A stretch of DNA of 64,000 nucleotides, from assembly GCF_910596095.1 (NCBI RefSeq), contig NC_056543.1, forward strand, positions 21,476,542-21,540,541. Reading direction: 5' to 3'. The stretch's first letter is position 1. Each line of letters starts with the position of its first letter. This DNA is from Thunnus maccoyii (lineage: Eukaryota > Chordata > Actinopteri > Scombriformes > Scombridae). Positions 11,472-25,485 of the stretch are shown here, piece after piece. A program made the translations under genes and the position numbers. A model generated the notes under the pieces. It ran no database searches, had not been told where the DNA came from, and was given only the letters and a program-made list of their open reading frames with translations.

Positions 11472-14400
11472 ATGAGGACTTTCCTGGTCTTGTTAATGGT
11501 GTTAATTGCCTCAGGTGAGCTATCACATGATTCACACTACTACAGCAGTAATATGGAGTTAAACATTAAGGGTAGGCGGTGTATGACGCATTGCAAACCC
11601 TGTGTGACAATATTTGAGAGGTTGTCGTCTTGTGTGATTGCTTTATGTTACCTTTTCTATTCCTGTCTCATTGACCATTTGTTTTTTGCAAAAGTAAAGC
11701 AAAAGTCCGTTTAGATTTGACTGTTACAATATATGGCTTACCAACTTTGAGAACAGGTCTCCCACTATTAAAAAACATGCATAACACAAACTTTATGTTT
11801 TCTTGTAAGAGGTGAAGGGTATATTCAGTGATAGATTAAATAACCTTTATGAGCATTTGTTAGATTTAACTGAGGAAATAGATGATTGTGAACATCTGTG
11901 AAAATCTTTATTCAACTAGCAACAAAGATTTATAGTAATGGGAAAAAAATGCTGTTTTGAAATAGTTTCAGCAAATAATGTAACATTGAGGCACTTCCTT
12001 GTTTTATCACTTGAGGTTTTTTTAAGCCAAAATCTTGCAACACTACTTGGCAGTGAGCCATCATTGATCATCATTTTAAAGGCGTGGTTGAAAGTCCAAC
12101 ATAAACTGTTAGGCATGACAAGGGAACCACCAAATCACATCTGTAGTCAATTATGTTAACAGAAGAGGTAGCTACTCTGTTAAGAGACCTATGATCAAGG
12201 TTTTACTATTAATCCAAAATGATTTAAAGTCTTTGACGCATCAACCACATCAATCCAGCAAACCATTGTCATGTATTATAAGAGAGTGTTTTTTCTCATT
12301 GTTTTGTCTTACTTGAGGAGTTTGGTAACAGGTTATGAATGAAAATGTATTTGACCTGTGTTGTATGAAGGTGTACTGATTTGATTTTTAAGATTCAGTG
12401 GTTTTAATTTTATGTTACTTTTTTGTGTCTGTCTTTTAACATCTTGTTATACTGAAAATAAGTGTTCTCACCATGGTTGTATTTAGATTCTCACTTAAAC
12501 ATGTTATCTCTCGTGTAGGTCTATAAAAAATCAACCCGCCCCCCCAAAAAAGCAAATCCTCATGAGGAATTTTAAAAAGCTTTTACTGCTTGCACATCCA
12601 GATTAATGTTCAAGTTATTGAACATGATACATGTTTGTCCATTAGTTTTAATTAATTACACCAAAAAATGAATGTTTGTCTCATTTGAAACCAAACTATG
12701 TTATTTGGTGGATATCAGTGGAAGTAATATTTAGGTCACATTTTTTGCACTGTTGCAATAATAAATACCTCTCTCTCTTTATTTGTGCACTTGAACAGAA
12801 ATGCAAACAAAGCAAGACTCTGCAATGTCTGGTGAGAAGCAACTATGCAGTTGTGTTTGATTGGAGAGAATCAGAATAAGGTCAAGTTTGTAAAATCTGC
12901 ACAGTAATTAGCTCAAATTGAGGAAATTTAGTTTAGGACATGACTTTCACATGAATTTGTAAATATCTTTGGCAGTTACCACACACAGAGAAAGGCGAGT
13001 GAGAGAGAGAGAGTAACAGCTGAGGCCATTTGGTTATCATCATTGTTTGACATTTACAACACCAAATAAGAGACATTCCTTCTAAAGTAAACACATTGCT
13101 AATGTGTTTATAATAAAATCAGCAAAAAAGGGAAACATGCAAAGACAGACATCATAAAACGAATGACATCGGTGTATGTGTGTGTGTGGATGGTGGACTA
13201 CAGAAAGAAAAAAATTGAAGAGTCTGAGAACTGAGTGGGTTGATCAAAGGGGTAGTTCTTCCTTGCAGCTGTCCCCAAGTGCTTGCTTATGGGGGACTTG
13301 TTTGGTCTCTATAAATTAAACAGTACGATCTAGACATTGTCATGTCTCAACCTGTCTTTAATTCTGCTGTTCCTGTTTTATTTTGGTATCTAATTCTCCT
13401 CTCACCTCTCACCTGTTTCTCATTGCACTCACTCTCCTTGTCTATTTAGTATGTGTGATCCCTGCTCCCTGTGCCAGTTCATCTCAGCCTCTTTCGCAAG
13501 CATTCCAGCACTATTCTCCCACTTATAGCCTTCTATGTTTTTTGACCCCAGATCTGTTTTTTGTTTTGACTCTGTCTCTGTCTAGCTCTTTGTGTCTGGT
13601 TGCCCTCTCTGACTGCCTGTCCGTGTATCGAATCTGCCTAGTAAAGACTTTGTTTTTTGGAAATTCTGACTGTGTGAGTCGTGCATTTGGGTCTAGCCCT
13701 GATGTATCAGACATTTTGTCAGACCTGCTCTATGTGAAAAGTGCCCTGAGATAACTTTTGTAATGATTTGGCACTATATGAATAAAATTGAATTGGGGGG
13801 AAAAAACTAATTCCTATTTACATTTTCTAGGGGAAGAGGAGAAAACTATCAATGGCATCTTGGAAGACAGTGTCCTTCTGCCATGTTCCTGCCCCAACAG
13901 AAATTCAAACAAGGTGTTTAAGTGGCAGATGGAAAAACCAAAAATGACTCGGGTTTTCCAATACGATGAGGGCACTCCAAACTCCCTTGATAGATATGAG
14001 GGCAGGATCCAAACGTTTGTGGCTGAGAACAGAGAAAACTGCTCTATTCTCCTAACCAACATCACAGAGGATGACCAGGGGAAATACAACTGCATTTTTC
14101 ACGAAGAAGACAAATACACCCGTCGCAGCGTAAATCTAAACTTATCTGGTGAGTCATTCATTCATTATGCATACCAAAGTATTTGATCATTCATTCACTC
14201 ATGAATTTTACTTCAAGTCTTCTCTTGCTAGCAGGTTTCAGTGTTTGTCAGGTGGGTGAACGTGTCCCTACCAGTGTCAGGGTGTTGCTACCAATATTTT
14301 TACCAATCAATGAATCTCACCATTTTAACGTCACATAGTGTTTCTTGGTAAGCTCTATCCAGAGTTGGCAGGTTTGTGTGTTTTCTGCAACATGTGGTAT

Positions 14401-15086
14401 GACAAAGAGCAGGTCATGGGAAATGGGAGATGAGAGATGGCAACACTTTCAGCTTACTCATTTCATATGAATGTTTGGTATCTTTTTTTTTGTTTTTTTT
14501 GTAGGAAAGTCCCATCAGAGGCAGTCTAAGCAGACCAGCAACCAACCCACAGGTTAGCTCTGAAAGATCTTGCCATAAGTTGCCATGAGTTAAATGAAAA
14601 ACAATACAAGTAGAAGTTTTTGAGATGATTTAAAGATCACGTCACTGTGACTCTGTCATGAATTCTTGAGTTGTGTTGCCCAAATCCACAAACTGAAAGG
14701 ACAGCTACAGAATCTCAGGTGAGGTTTGAAAATGGTTCACAGCAGATAGTTGGTTGAAACAGAGTAGCACATTACCTACAACTCATTATACATTCTTGCT
14801 GGGGATGGGAATTACATACAGCCCATGAATCCTCTTAGCTTAGAACAGGCATATTACTACACATATATTAAAACCCCTTAAAAAGTAATTATTGTTTAGT
14901 ATGTGTAAAATAAAGTCTGTGAAATCAAATTAGTAAGTAAAAGAAATCACTTAGTCATTTACAGTGTCATATTTTTTGCAATTTTCTTCATTTTTCACAG
15001 GATCTGTCAGCTCCATGACACACTGGAAAAGCATTCCTGTTGTGGTGACGCTTGGATTTTCCCTGATATCAGAGATCTTCATCTAA
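11472..15086 (+). CDS. Single V-set immunoglobulin surface protein (B7/butyrophilin-like), 164 aa
   Basis: Four exons: 11472-11514, 13831-14148, 14505-14552 and 15001-15086, all GT-AG and all phase 1. Exon 1 encodes a signal peptide (MRTFLVLLMVLIASG). Exon 2 is one V-set domain: first Cys in LLPCSC, Trp in FKWQM, then the DDQGKYNC motif holding the second Cys, with N-glycosylation sites NCS, NIT and NLS. Exon 3 is a short Gln/Ser/Thr linker. Exon 4 gives a Ser-rich spacer and a C-terminal hydrophobic stretch (SIPVVVTLGFSLISEIFI) with no cytoplasmic tail, so it is either a GPI-anchor signal or a short membrane anchor. The CSC and the V-set pattern recall B7 or butyrophilin relatives, but I cannot name an orthologue. 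The start has a good signal peptide and context. A donor-like GTGAAT lies 1 bp after the stop, so longer isoforms are possible. Confidence 0.8.
13335..13715 (+). mobile_element. Possible solo-LTR-like fossil
   Basis: A pyrimidine-rich block with an AGTAAAGACTTTG polyadenylation-like site and an end (GCATTTGGGTC) resembling the one in the gypsy-like fossil near 40.7 kb. No internal coding region is attached. The family assignment is by resemblance only. If real, it is an old, decayed copy. Confidence 0.3.
13725..13795 (+). mobile_element. L2/CR1-type LINE 3' tail
   Basis: Contains GTGCCCTGAGATAACTTTTG and GATTTGGCACTATATGAATA then AAATTGAATTG, which matches the common 3' end of fish L2-clade LINEs and their parasitic SINEs (recalled). 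Only the tail is present, as expected from 5' truncation. Confidence 0.65.
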
Positions 15087-17050
15087 GGTGAATTTGCCAC
15101 ACTGCACTGAAGTATTGTTTGTTAAACCAGAGTTGCACAACTTTTATTGCTGTCACAGGGTGATTAAGTGCTATTTGTTTTTCCATGTGTTTTTCTTTGA
15201 TAAAGGGGCTAATCAAGGATAACAGGAACGGTGACTGATAACCTCTGTACCCTGACGATTGCAATGACCCAAGAGAAAGTAAAACAACAGTGTTAAAGAT
15301 TTTTCCTCTGAATAGTGGTTGGTCATGAATGTGGCATCCTGCCAACAAAGACTCACTGACAGGTTACACCCTGTGTTCACGACGCCTGTGGAATGTTGTG
15401 TTTATCAAAAGGATTTCTATTTCGTGAACATTTGTGGATGTTTATAGGCAGGTGTCACAAAATGAAATTATAAATTTAAATGTGAGAAGTTAGCATCTCA
15501 GTCACAAACAATGTACAAAAAATTACAGAAATCATCACACAACAAAAATAGATTGATAGATGTGTGATCTAACTGTATCAGGGAACTGTGATGCTAAAAT
15601 TCAGTCAGAAATGTGAATCATGTAATGCAGATATTTACAGAATGTGTACAGAAAATGTGAAGGCAGCTATATACTGCTGTGTACAGGTGCTTAATGATTT
15701 AACCCATTGCCCGTAACTGTATTTCTATTAGACTGGCTTTTTCAATCCCGCAAAAAGTTTAAGGTGACTGTAAATATACTGTTGTCATGCTGCACAATAA
15801 ATATGGGACTGATCAGAGGCCTCCCATACGGGATAAGAATCTAAACATCTAAAGTTCCTAAAACTTTTGCACAGTACTGTATATATATATTTAAGGTTTG
15901 GAGGGAACCCCCTGTGCCATTTTTTTTTGACAATTACAACATATGACACCAAGAGGGAAGGAATGAGAATGATTTTTGCCAAGACAATCAAGAATTTTAA
16001 AATGTTTTTTAAATAGTTTACCATCTGTGAATTGCTGAATTTTGGAAAGTGGAACACACACTGCTGGTCCATATGTCCACTTTATCACTGGTCCCATATT
16101 ATAGGGTTGGGGAAGCAGTAGCTCCCAACAGAAGCAAACTGAAGCAAACTGGGAAAAAGGGAAACGGAATTGTAATGAAATGACTCATGATGACTGTGTG
16201 GACGTCTTTGTGGTTAACACATGAGGTCAAAGAATTGAAATGAAACTGCAGTGCAGCTGAACAACCTTTCGTCAACATACCTCCATTTTAACCTTTCGTG
16301 TCTTCATGTACCATTTTCTCTTTTTTTTTTATGGCTACCTGCTTACGTCTTTTTGTATCCTGTCATTATTTTCACTTGTGCTTTTTGTATGTTCATAGTT
16401 TTGATGTCTGCAGAACAGCAAAAAGATGTTGGCACACACCATATTATTTGCCAAGGGATACTTGTATCATTGAATAGATTTCTAACAAGTACATGTTGAG
16501 ACTGGTAAATGAAACTTAAGTAGAGAACAGTATCAGACTTATTTTTGTCTAGCTGAAAGAAATCTGGGTACATCTAGCATTGCATGAAGGAGAGACATTA
16601 CACAGTACATTATATGTTTTTAAGATAACTTCATGACCCAAAATTAAGAAAAGTAATAATGTTTAATAGAGAAAAGCAGGTTACACAGAGCAATACTGTA
16701 TAAATAAACCACATTCAATAAAGAAATGATTGTAAAAGAATTATAGAACCAAAAAGATCCAATAAACAATCACTTAAAAAGATAAATAAACAATGTATGA
16801 GACTCTTCAAACAACTCTTTGTGTTTGTGGTTAGTTAATGTGGAAGTTACATTATATTTATATTTGGGGAAGATTTAGAAAACATTTCTTTGTGCGCGTG
16901 TGAAGTTTACACATATGAGATAAAACACGTTGTTACAAATTTTCTTTCTCCTGAATTGCATTCAGAAGCAGATGGCTGCAACAGCTCGTACGTCATTGCG
17001 TGTGACATGACGTCGTGACACTCCAGGAAGTAATGCAGGCGGCTAACTGG
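15087..17050. other. V-set gene 3'UTR and spacer before piga
   Basis: AT-rich. No coding potential recognised; short open frames lack domain features. The last 80 bp hold the putative piga promoter. Confidence 0.6.
15796..15801 (+). terminator. Candidate polyadenylation signal of the V-set gene
   Basis: AATAAA about 710 bp after the stop codon. It is plausible as the end of the 3'UTR, without support beyond the hexamer. Confidence 0.35.
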
Positions 17051-17060
17051 CTAGCTCAGA
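16985..17060 (+). promoter_or_regulatory. Putative piga promoter with CRE/ATF-like sites
   Basis: TACGTCA-type half site at 16989-16995, TGACGTCG at 17008-17015 and an ETS-like CAGGAAG at 17024-17030, just upstream of a stretch that can serve as a noncoding first exon ending in a donor near 17143 (CCACGGTAAGG). Such CRE and ETS sites are usual in housekeeping promoters. No TATA box. Confidence 0.45.
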
Positions 17061-17143
17061 GCTAGCAAACAGAAATGAATCTACATCTAAGAAATTGTTC
17101 TGTGTATTGTCACAGGCTGGAACAAGATTGACTTTGTGTCCAC
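17060..17143 (+). other. piga: Putative noncoding first exon of piga
   Basis: The stretch ends with a consensus donor (CCACG|GTAAGG). The first coding exon begins 15 bp after an acceptor at 20264, so an upstream noncoding exon is required if that acceptor is used. The exact 5' end is unknown. This is inference from splice signals, not from protein similarity. Confidence 0.4.
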
Positions 17144-17419
17144 GGTAAGGCAAGTTCGAATGAAAAATGTAATATCTGCATCGTTATAAGTCAAGTGGTC
17201 GTTAGTATGAACGAAGTTGGATAGCTGGTGCTAATGTTTAATGAAAAAGACAAGACGTAAAAAAAACGTATAGCTACTATGAGTTTCACCTGACATGAAA
17301 CCAGCCAGTCTGAGAGGTGTTTGTTAATACATAGTATTGCTGAATTCTCCCTAAAACATGCTGAACAGCAGAGAGAAGCTGCTGTATACAGTAGTGACAC
17401 GAGAGGGCTTTGACACTAA

Positions 17420-17421
<2 letters not shown>

Positions 17422-17475
<54 letters not shown>
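17422..17475. repeat. TA microsatellite
   Basis: About 27 uninterrupted TA units. Confidence 0.98.
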
Positions 17476-17477
<2 letters not shown>

Positions 17478-17524
17478 CAGCACCAATGGTGGTTTTATTT
17501 ATTGGGCTATGTGGAGATTTGAAG

Positions 17525-19370
17525 TAGGCTAAGTAAGTAAAATTTATTTATATAGCTTTTTTCACAGACATTAGTCACAAAGTGTTTTACATGAGCATGA
17601 TGCCACAAAGAAACACAGAGAAATACACAGTCTGTAATTAAAGTACACAGTAAAAAACATAGAAAAAGTGAAAAAAAATACACAATAAAAACATGGAAAC
17701 ATTAAATGTCGACTTCTTACAGGTTACTCAAACACTTGTCTAAAAAGGTGTGTTTTTAGCTGCTTTTTAAATAAATAAGCAGAATCAGCAGACCTTAAGG
17801 GTGCAGGCAGAGCATTCCAAAGCTTGAGTGCCATGGCCTCAAAAGCTTGATCACCATGGGTCTTAAGGTGGGTGTGTGGAACAGAGAGCAAATTTTGCAT
17901 GTTTGACCTAAGAGAGTGAGCTGATGTGGTAGATCAGCAACATAGTCAGGAGCTTGACTCTGCAGAGCTATGTAAGTAAGACTAAGAATTTTGAACTGAA
18001 TCCTAAACGCAACAGGAAGCCAATAAAGAGTTTTAATTAAAGGAATAATGTGAGAGCTGGTGAGTAGTCTTGTGGCAGCATTTTGGATTGCTTGCAGATG
18101 ATCAACGGCAGAGATATTAAGGGAGGTGAATAGTGCCTTGCAGCGGTCAATGCGAGAAGAAATAAAGGCATGTATAAGCATTTCTAGTTCAACTGTTGAA
18201 ACTACAGATTTCAGTTAACTGATAATTCTCAAGCGGAATAAGTTAAACAGTACCCGTAAATTGCGCAGGTTGGAGTGGGCAGCGGAGGAAAGAGGCCCAG
18301 TACTTTTTATAATCACAGGCGCAGCCTTTTCTGGGGTGAAAACCAGAACTTCTGCCTTATCAGCATTGATCTGTAGATAGTTTTCTGTGTCCAGTCTTTA
18401 ATAGTGTTAAGACAGTCCAGGAGCCTTGGTAACCTAAAAGACTCATGTAATGGAAAAAAACACACTTTGTATTCTCTGCAGCACACTTTAGACTTTGCAT
18501 TTTGGATAAACTCACATATAACCTTGAACATGTAACTACCTGGTCACATGCTCATTATTGTTTTTCGTCACTATCTGGATCAAAGTTGGGAGTAGCTTCA
18601 CCTTGGACATGCTCCAGTTCTTGTTAGACAGTTTTGATGAGATCCAGCACTGCACCTCACTCACATCATTACACTGTTTCCAACACTCCTTGTCTATAAA
18701 AAGTATGTAAACTTTGTAACTGGCATCAGTCTGCAGTTAGGCTACACTCTGTTGTGACTGTATGCTGATCCCTTGCAAGGTTTTTCATTAAAAGACAAAA
18801 AGACAACTTGGTCTTTGTCAGCTTTTTACTATCAGATTTCCACCACACTCACTGGGTTTGAATGAGAGGTGGAGTTGGATATCGTCTGCATACAAATGAT
18901 AAGCAACATCAAAACTGTTGATGATCTGTCCCAAGGGCAGCAAATGTAGAGAGAATAATAAGGGCCCCAGAACCGAACTTTGCAGGACACCACGAGACAG
19001 TGGAGAGGAGTCACCAATAGAGTTGGTAAAACTTCTGTCAGTGAGATAAGATAAAATCCGGTCCAATGCTATGCCTTTTATGCCCACCCAATCACATAAC
19101 CTCTTTATCAGGATATGATGGTCCACTGTGTCGAATGCAGAACTGAGGTCAAGTAGTACTAGCACGGAACAATTACCCGCATCGGAGAACAAAATAATAA
19201 CATAAACATAACATAAAATGTCATTAGAGACCCTCAGAAGAGCAGTTTCAGTAGAGTGCTGTTTCCGAAACCCAGACTGAAACTATGTATATACTAGATA
19301 CTATGCCTCTCCAGCGCAGCCGTGAGTTGATTGGCCACAACCTTCTCTAAAATTTGTCTGTGAAGTATCA
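17525..19370 (-). mobile_element. Degraded L2/CR1-clade LINE, reverse-transcriptase part
   Basis: Minus-strand fragments in order encode RT blocks: LDLSSAFDTVDHHIL, SVLGPLLFSLHLLPLGQII and the catalytic YADDIQLHLSF (18818-19192); DCLNTIKDWTQ (18313-18531); then the thumb/3' region with LQAIQNAATRLL and LYWLPVAFRIQFKILSLTY (17795-18181). It ends in a CTATATAAATAAATTTTACT tail with short repeats near 17525, typical of L2-like elements. The 5' end is truncated. Frames are broken by stops and frameshifts, and an unrelated block separates the YADD segment from the next (about 18440-18830). It cannot move on its own. Confidence 0.85.
18540..18830. mobile_element. Unclassified insert inside the L2 LINE
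   Basis: A block with no similarity to the RT frame splits the LINE between the YADD motif and the following segment. It includes CTATAAAAAG and an ATTAAAAG signal followed by a short tail. The origin is unknown. Boundaries are approximate. Confidence 0.35.
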
Positions 19371-19404
19371 TGCTATACTGATATATATGAATTTGGACTC
19401 ATTT

Positions 19405-19790
19405 TGAATATAAGGCTGCCACTAACTAATTATTTTCATTATCCATTAATATGTTGATTATTGATTATTGATTTATTATTTATTATTATTAGGTCTTTGG
19501 TCTAAGAAATTTCAGAAAATGGTGAAAAATCTCAATCACTGTTTTCCAAAGCCCAAAGTTATGCCTTCAAATGTCTTTTTTTGTTCTAGCCATCAGTCCA
19601 CAACCTAAAGATATTCAGTTTACTATATAGATGACTAATTAAACCAGAAAATATTCACATTTGAGAAGCTTGAATCAGAGAATTTGGACATTTTTTTCTT
19701 TAAGCAATGACTCCAAACGATTAATCGATTATCAAAATAGTTGAATACTTGGCAACTAATCGATTCATCGCTGTCGCTCTATTTGAAGAA
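19405..19790. mobile_element. Palindromic MITE, family A, near-complete copy
   Basis: Ends in terminal inverted motifs: CTAACTAATTATTTTCATTA on the left and CTAATCGATTCATCGCTGTC on the right. The middle (GAAAATGGTGAAAAATCTCA, CCCAAAGTTATG, AAATGTC) is the core of a very common fish repeat. Related copies in this window lie at about 20090-20264, 30155-30805, 47790-47925, 56765-57330 and 58605-58790. Confidence 0.7.
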
Positions 19791-20089
19791 AATTTATTTA
19801 GATGTCATTGGCGCTAAAATGGTGAGTCAATGAAAGATATAGTCAATGGTCAGAAAGCTTTTATTTAATTTATCAATAAATCATTTAAATCATTTGTTGG
19901 ACTTTCTCTTATTTTCTGACAGTTTGATATTGTAATTTAAATAATTTTGTGTTTTGTACTCTTGGTTGAACAAAAGGAGGAAATGGAAGATGTGAGCTCT
20001 TACAAGACGCGATGAACATTTTTCACTATTTTATTAACAGGAAATGTTTGGCATTTTTTGTTAATAAATTGCTTAAACCATTAATTGAT

Positions 20090-20264
20090 ATCAAAACTGT
20101 TGGTGATTAATTTCTTTTTTATCAACTAATAGATTAATCAACTAACCATTTCATCACTAAATGTATGGTATTTACTTAAACTCATTAACTGATGATTGAA
20201 ATACTGTTGTTATCATTTAACTTTCTGTTGATCAACTAATCAATGAATCACCTCATTATTTCAG
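20090..20264. mobile_element. MITE family A remnants ending at the piga splice acceptor
   Basis: Two stretches, ATCAACTAATAGATTAATCA (ca. 20130) and GATCAACTAATCAATGAATC (ca. 20230), match the GACTAATCGATTAATCGACT arm of family A. The second runs into CATTATTTCAG, which is the predicted acceptor of the first piga coding exon. Confidence 0.5.
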
Positions 20265-20279
20265 CACTGGTGAAGTGCA

Positions 20280-24098
<3,819 letters not shown>

Positions 24099-25485
24099 GC
24101 AGCAGAACCAGAGATTTCCTCATAGCAATCACTCCATCTGTACCTCTGCCTCACCTCTAGCTGCTTACATGGTGCTTCACTGTTTGTGCTCTTTAAAGTG
24201 CCGACTGACAACGTTTTAAACTTGGCCACTGAACATTGTTTACATTTATTTATCAGGAGGGACCATGAGTAAAAAAGCGTTTTATTAAAGATATAGAAGG
24301 AGGTTTTTATTTTTATATTTAATGCTTAAATCGAAGGCACTGCGTGGAGTTTTGATTTTCTTCATGTTGTTATGTATGCATTACACTGAACAGAAGGAGT
24401 AAAGGGCTGGTTAATTGCACTCTCACTGTTGGGTTGCACAGGGAAACAAAACTGCAGTAACATATTTTCAGTTAGTTGCTCATTTTGATATCATGTATGC
24501 CACTCCTGTTGTTTGATCATTTAAGTTCTCTAAGATGTTACACATATGAAGCTGGGAGTTTTTTCAGATGATAATGTGACTCGCAGATAATAACCCACTG
24601 ACAAATAAACTACTTTCTAATGTTTCATATGTTTTCATTTTATTTGTATTGTCAGTTGTATCTTGCTTAGGCCTACATGATGGTACAACCAGAAATACAT
24701 GAGACGACTTGTTTCTTAGAACTGGTTTTACAAAAAAGATTGCTCTCTGGAATGAAGAGTGCCAGACAAAACAGTAGCTGTGAAACGAGAGGTGATAGAG
24801 ATGGGAAGGCATGGCTTTTCAAGGCTGACAATAGAGATTTGCATATCGTGATCATGCCTGCAAAAGAAAGAAAACACTAGATGGGTTCATGTAAGTAGAG
24901 CTTTAACTGAGAGTAAGTGTCTGTTGTGAATGAAATGTGCAGTTTCTGAAGAAATAAGCAGATGTGTAGTTCTGAAGTGCACTACATGTAGTAATGTGTT
25001 TCTCAGATGTGTTTTTGATGTTATTTTTATTGCAATTCACCAGAGTACATTCATGAGGATATGAATGTCTTTCAGTGCATTTCAATCACCAGTCGTATGA
25101 TAGTAACATTTACTGTGCTTCTATCTGACAATATAACAGAAAAGTTCATATCCACATTTAACAGTTTTTTCTGTTTTTCTGCCACACACCCAGATACCTA
25201 CAGTGTAAGAAAGTCGTCCAAGCTAGTGTGTGTACATGCATATTTGTAAGTGCTTCATTTCAAGGTGTATCAGTGCAGGCCCATTCTAGCAACCATTGTT
25301 ATGCACATACTGTAGACTATATCCATGGATGGGGACGAGGCTGGGCGGGAAGTGGCAACGTGGGGGAGGTGGCCAAGGACCCAGATAAGAGGGGGAGGAA
25401 GACCAACTTCAGGTTTGTGCATCTGACTGGGCCAGCCCAAGTCCTGGACAGTCGTGGAGGAGTCTGCTGTTGGTTCATTTTCATC
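24099..25485. other. piga 3'UTR and spacer to the ankyrin-SOCS gene
   Basis: 1.4 kb with no coding exon recognised. The stretch just before 25486 (GGCGGGAAGTGG at 25345-25356) is GC-richer than its surroundings and may hold the promoter and 5'UTR of the next gene, transcribed in the same direction. Confidence 0.5.
24604..24609 (+). terminator. Candidate piga polyadenylation signal
   Basis: AATAAA about 505 bp after the stop codon. An ATTAAA at about 24284 is an alternative. Confidence 0.4.

Larger units (their letters stand above)
11515..13830. other. Intron 1 of the V-set gene
   Basis: About 2.3 kb. Mostly AT-rich and unrecognised from 11.5 to 12.95 kb, then a short GA run near 13000, an LTR-like fossil (about 13335-13715) and an L2-type LINE tail (13725-13795). 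No coding exon was recognised. Confidence 0.6.
17144..20264. other. Putative piga intron 1, filled with transposon remains
   Basis: Holds a TA microsatellite, a degraded L2-clade LINE on the minus strand and at least two copies of a palindromic MITE. The acceptor at its 3' end lies at the end of MITE-like sequence. No host exon recognised. Confidence 0.6.

Noticed and set aside
11472-15086. NITR or antigen-receptor variable gene
   Set aside because: No J-like segment, recombination signal or ITIM tail is visible, and the domain is in ordinary spliced exons.
25228-25485. N-terminal extension of the asb9 first exon frame
   Set aside because: The open frame continues upstream, but the extension has no similarity to ASB proteins and starts inside repeat-like spacer; the ATG at 25486 gives the family's usual length.
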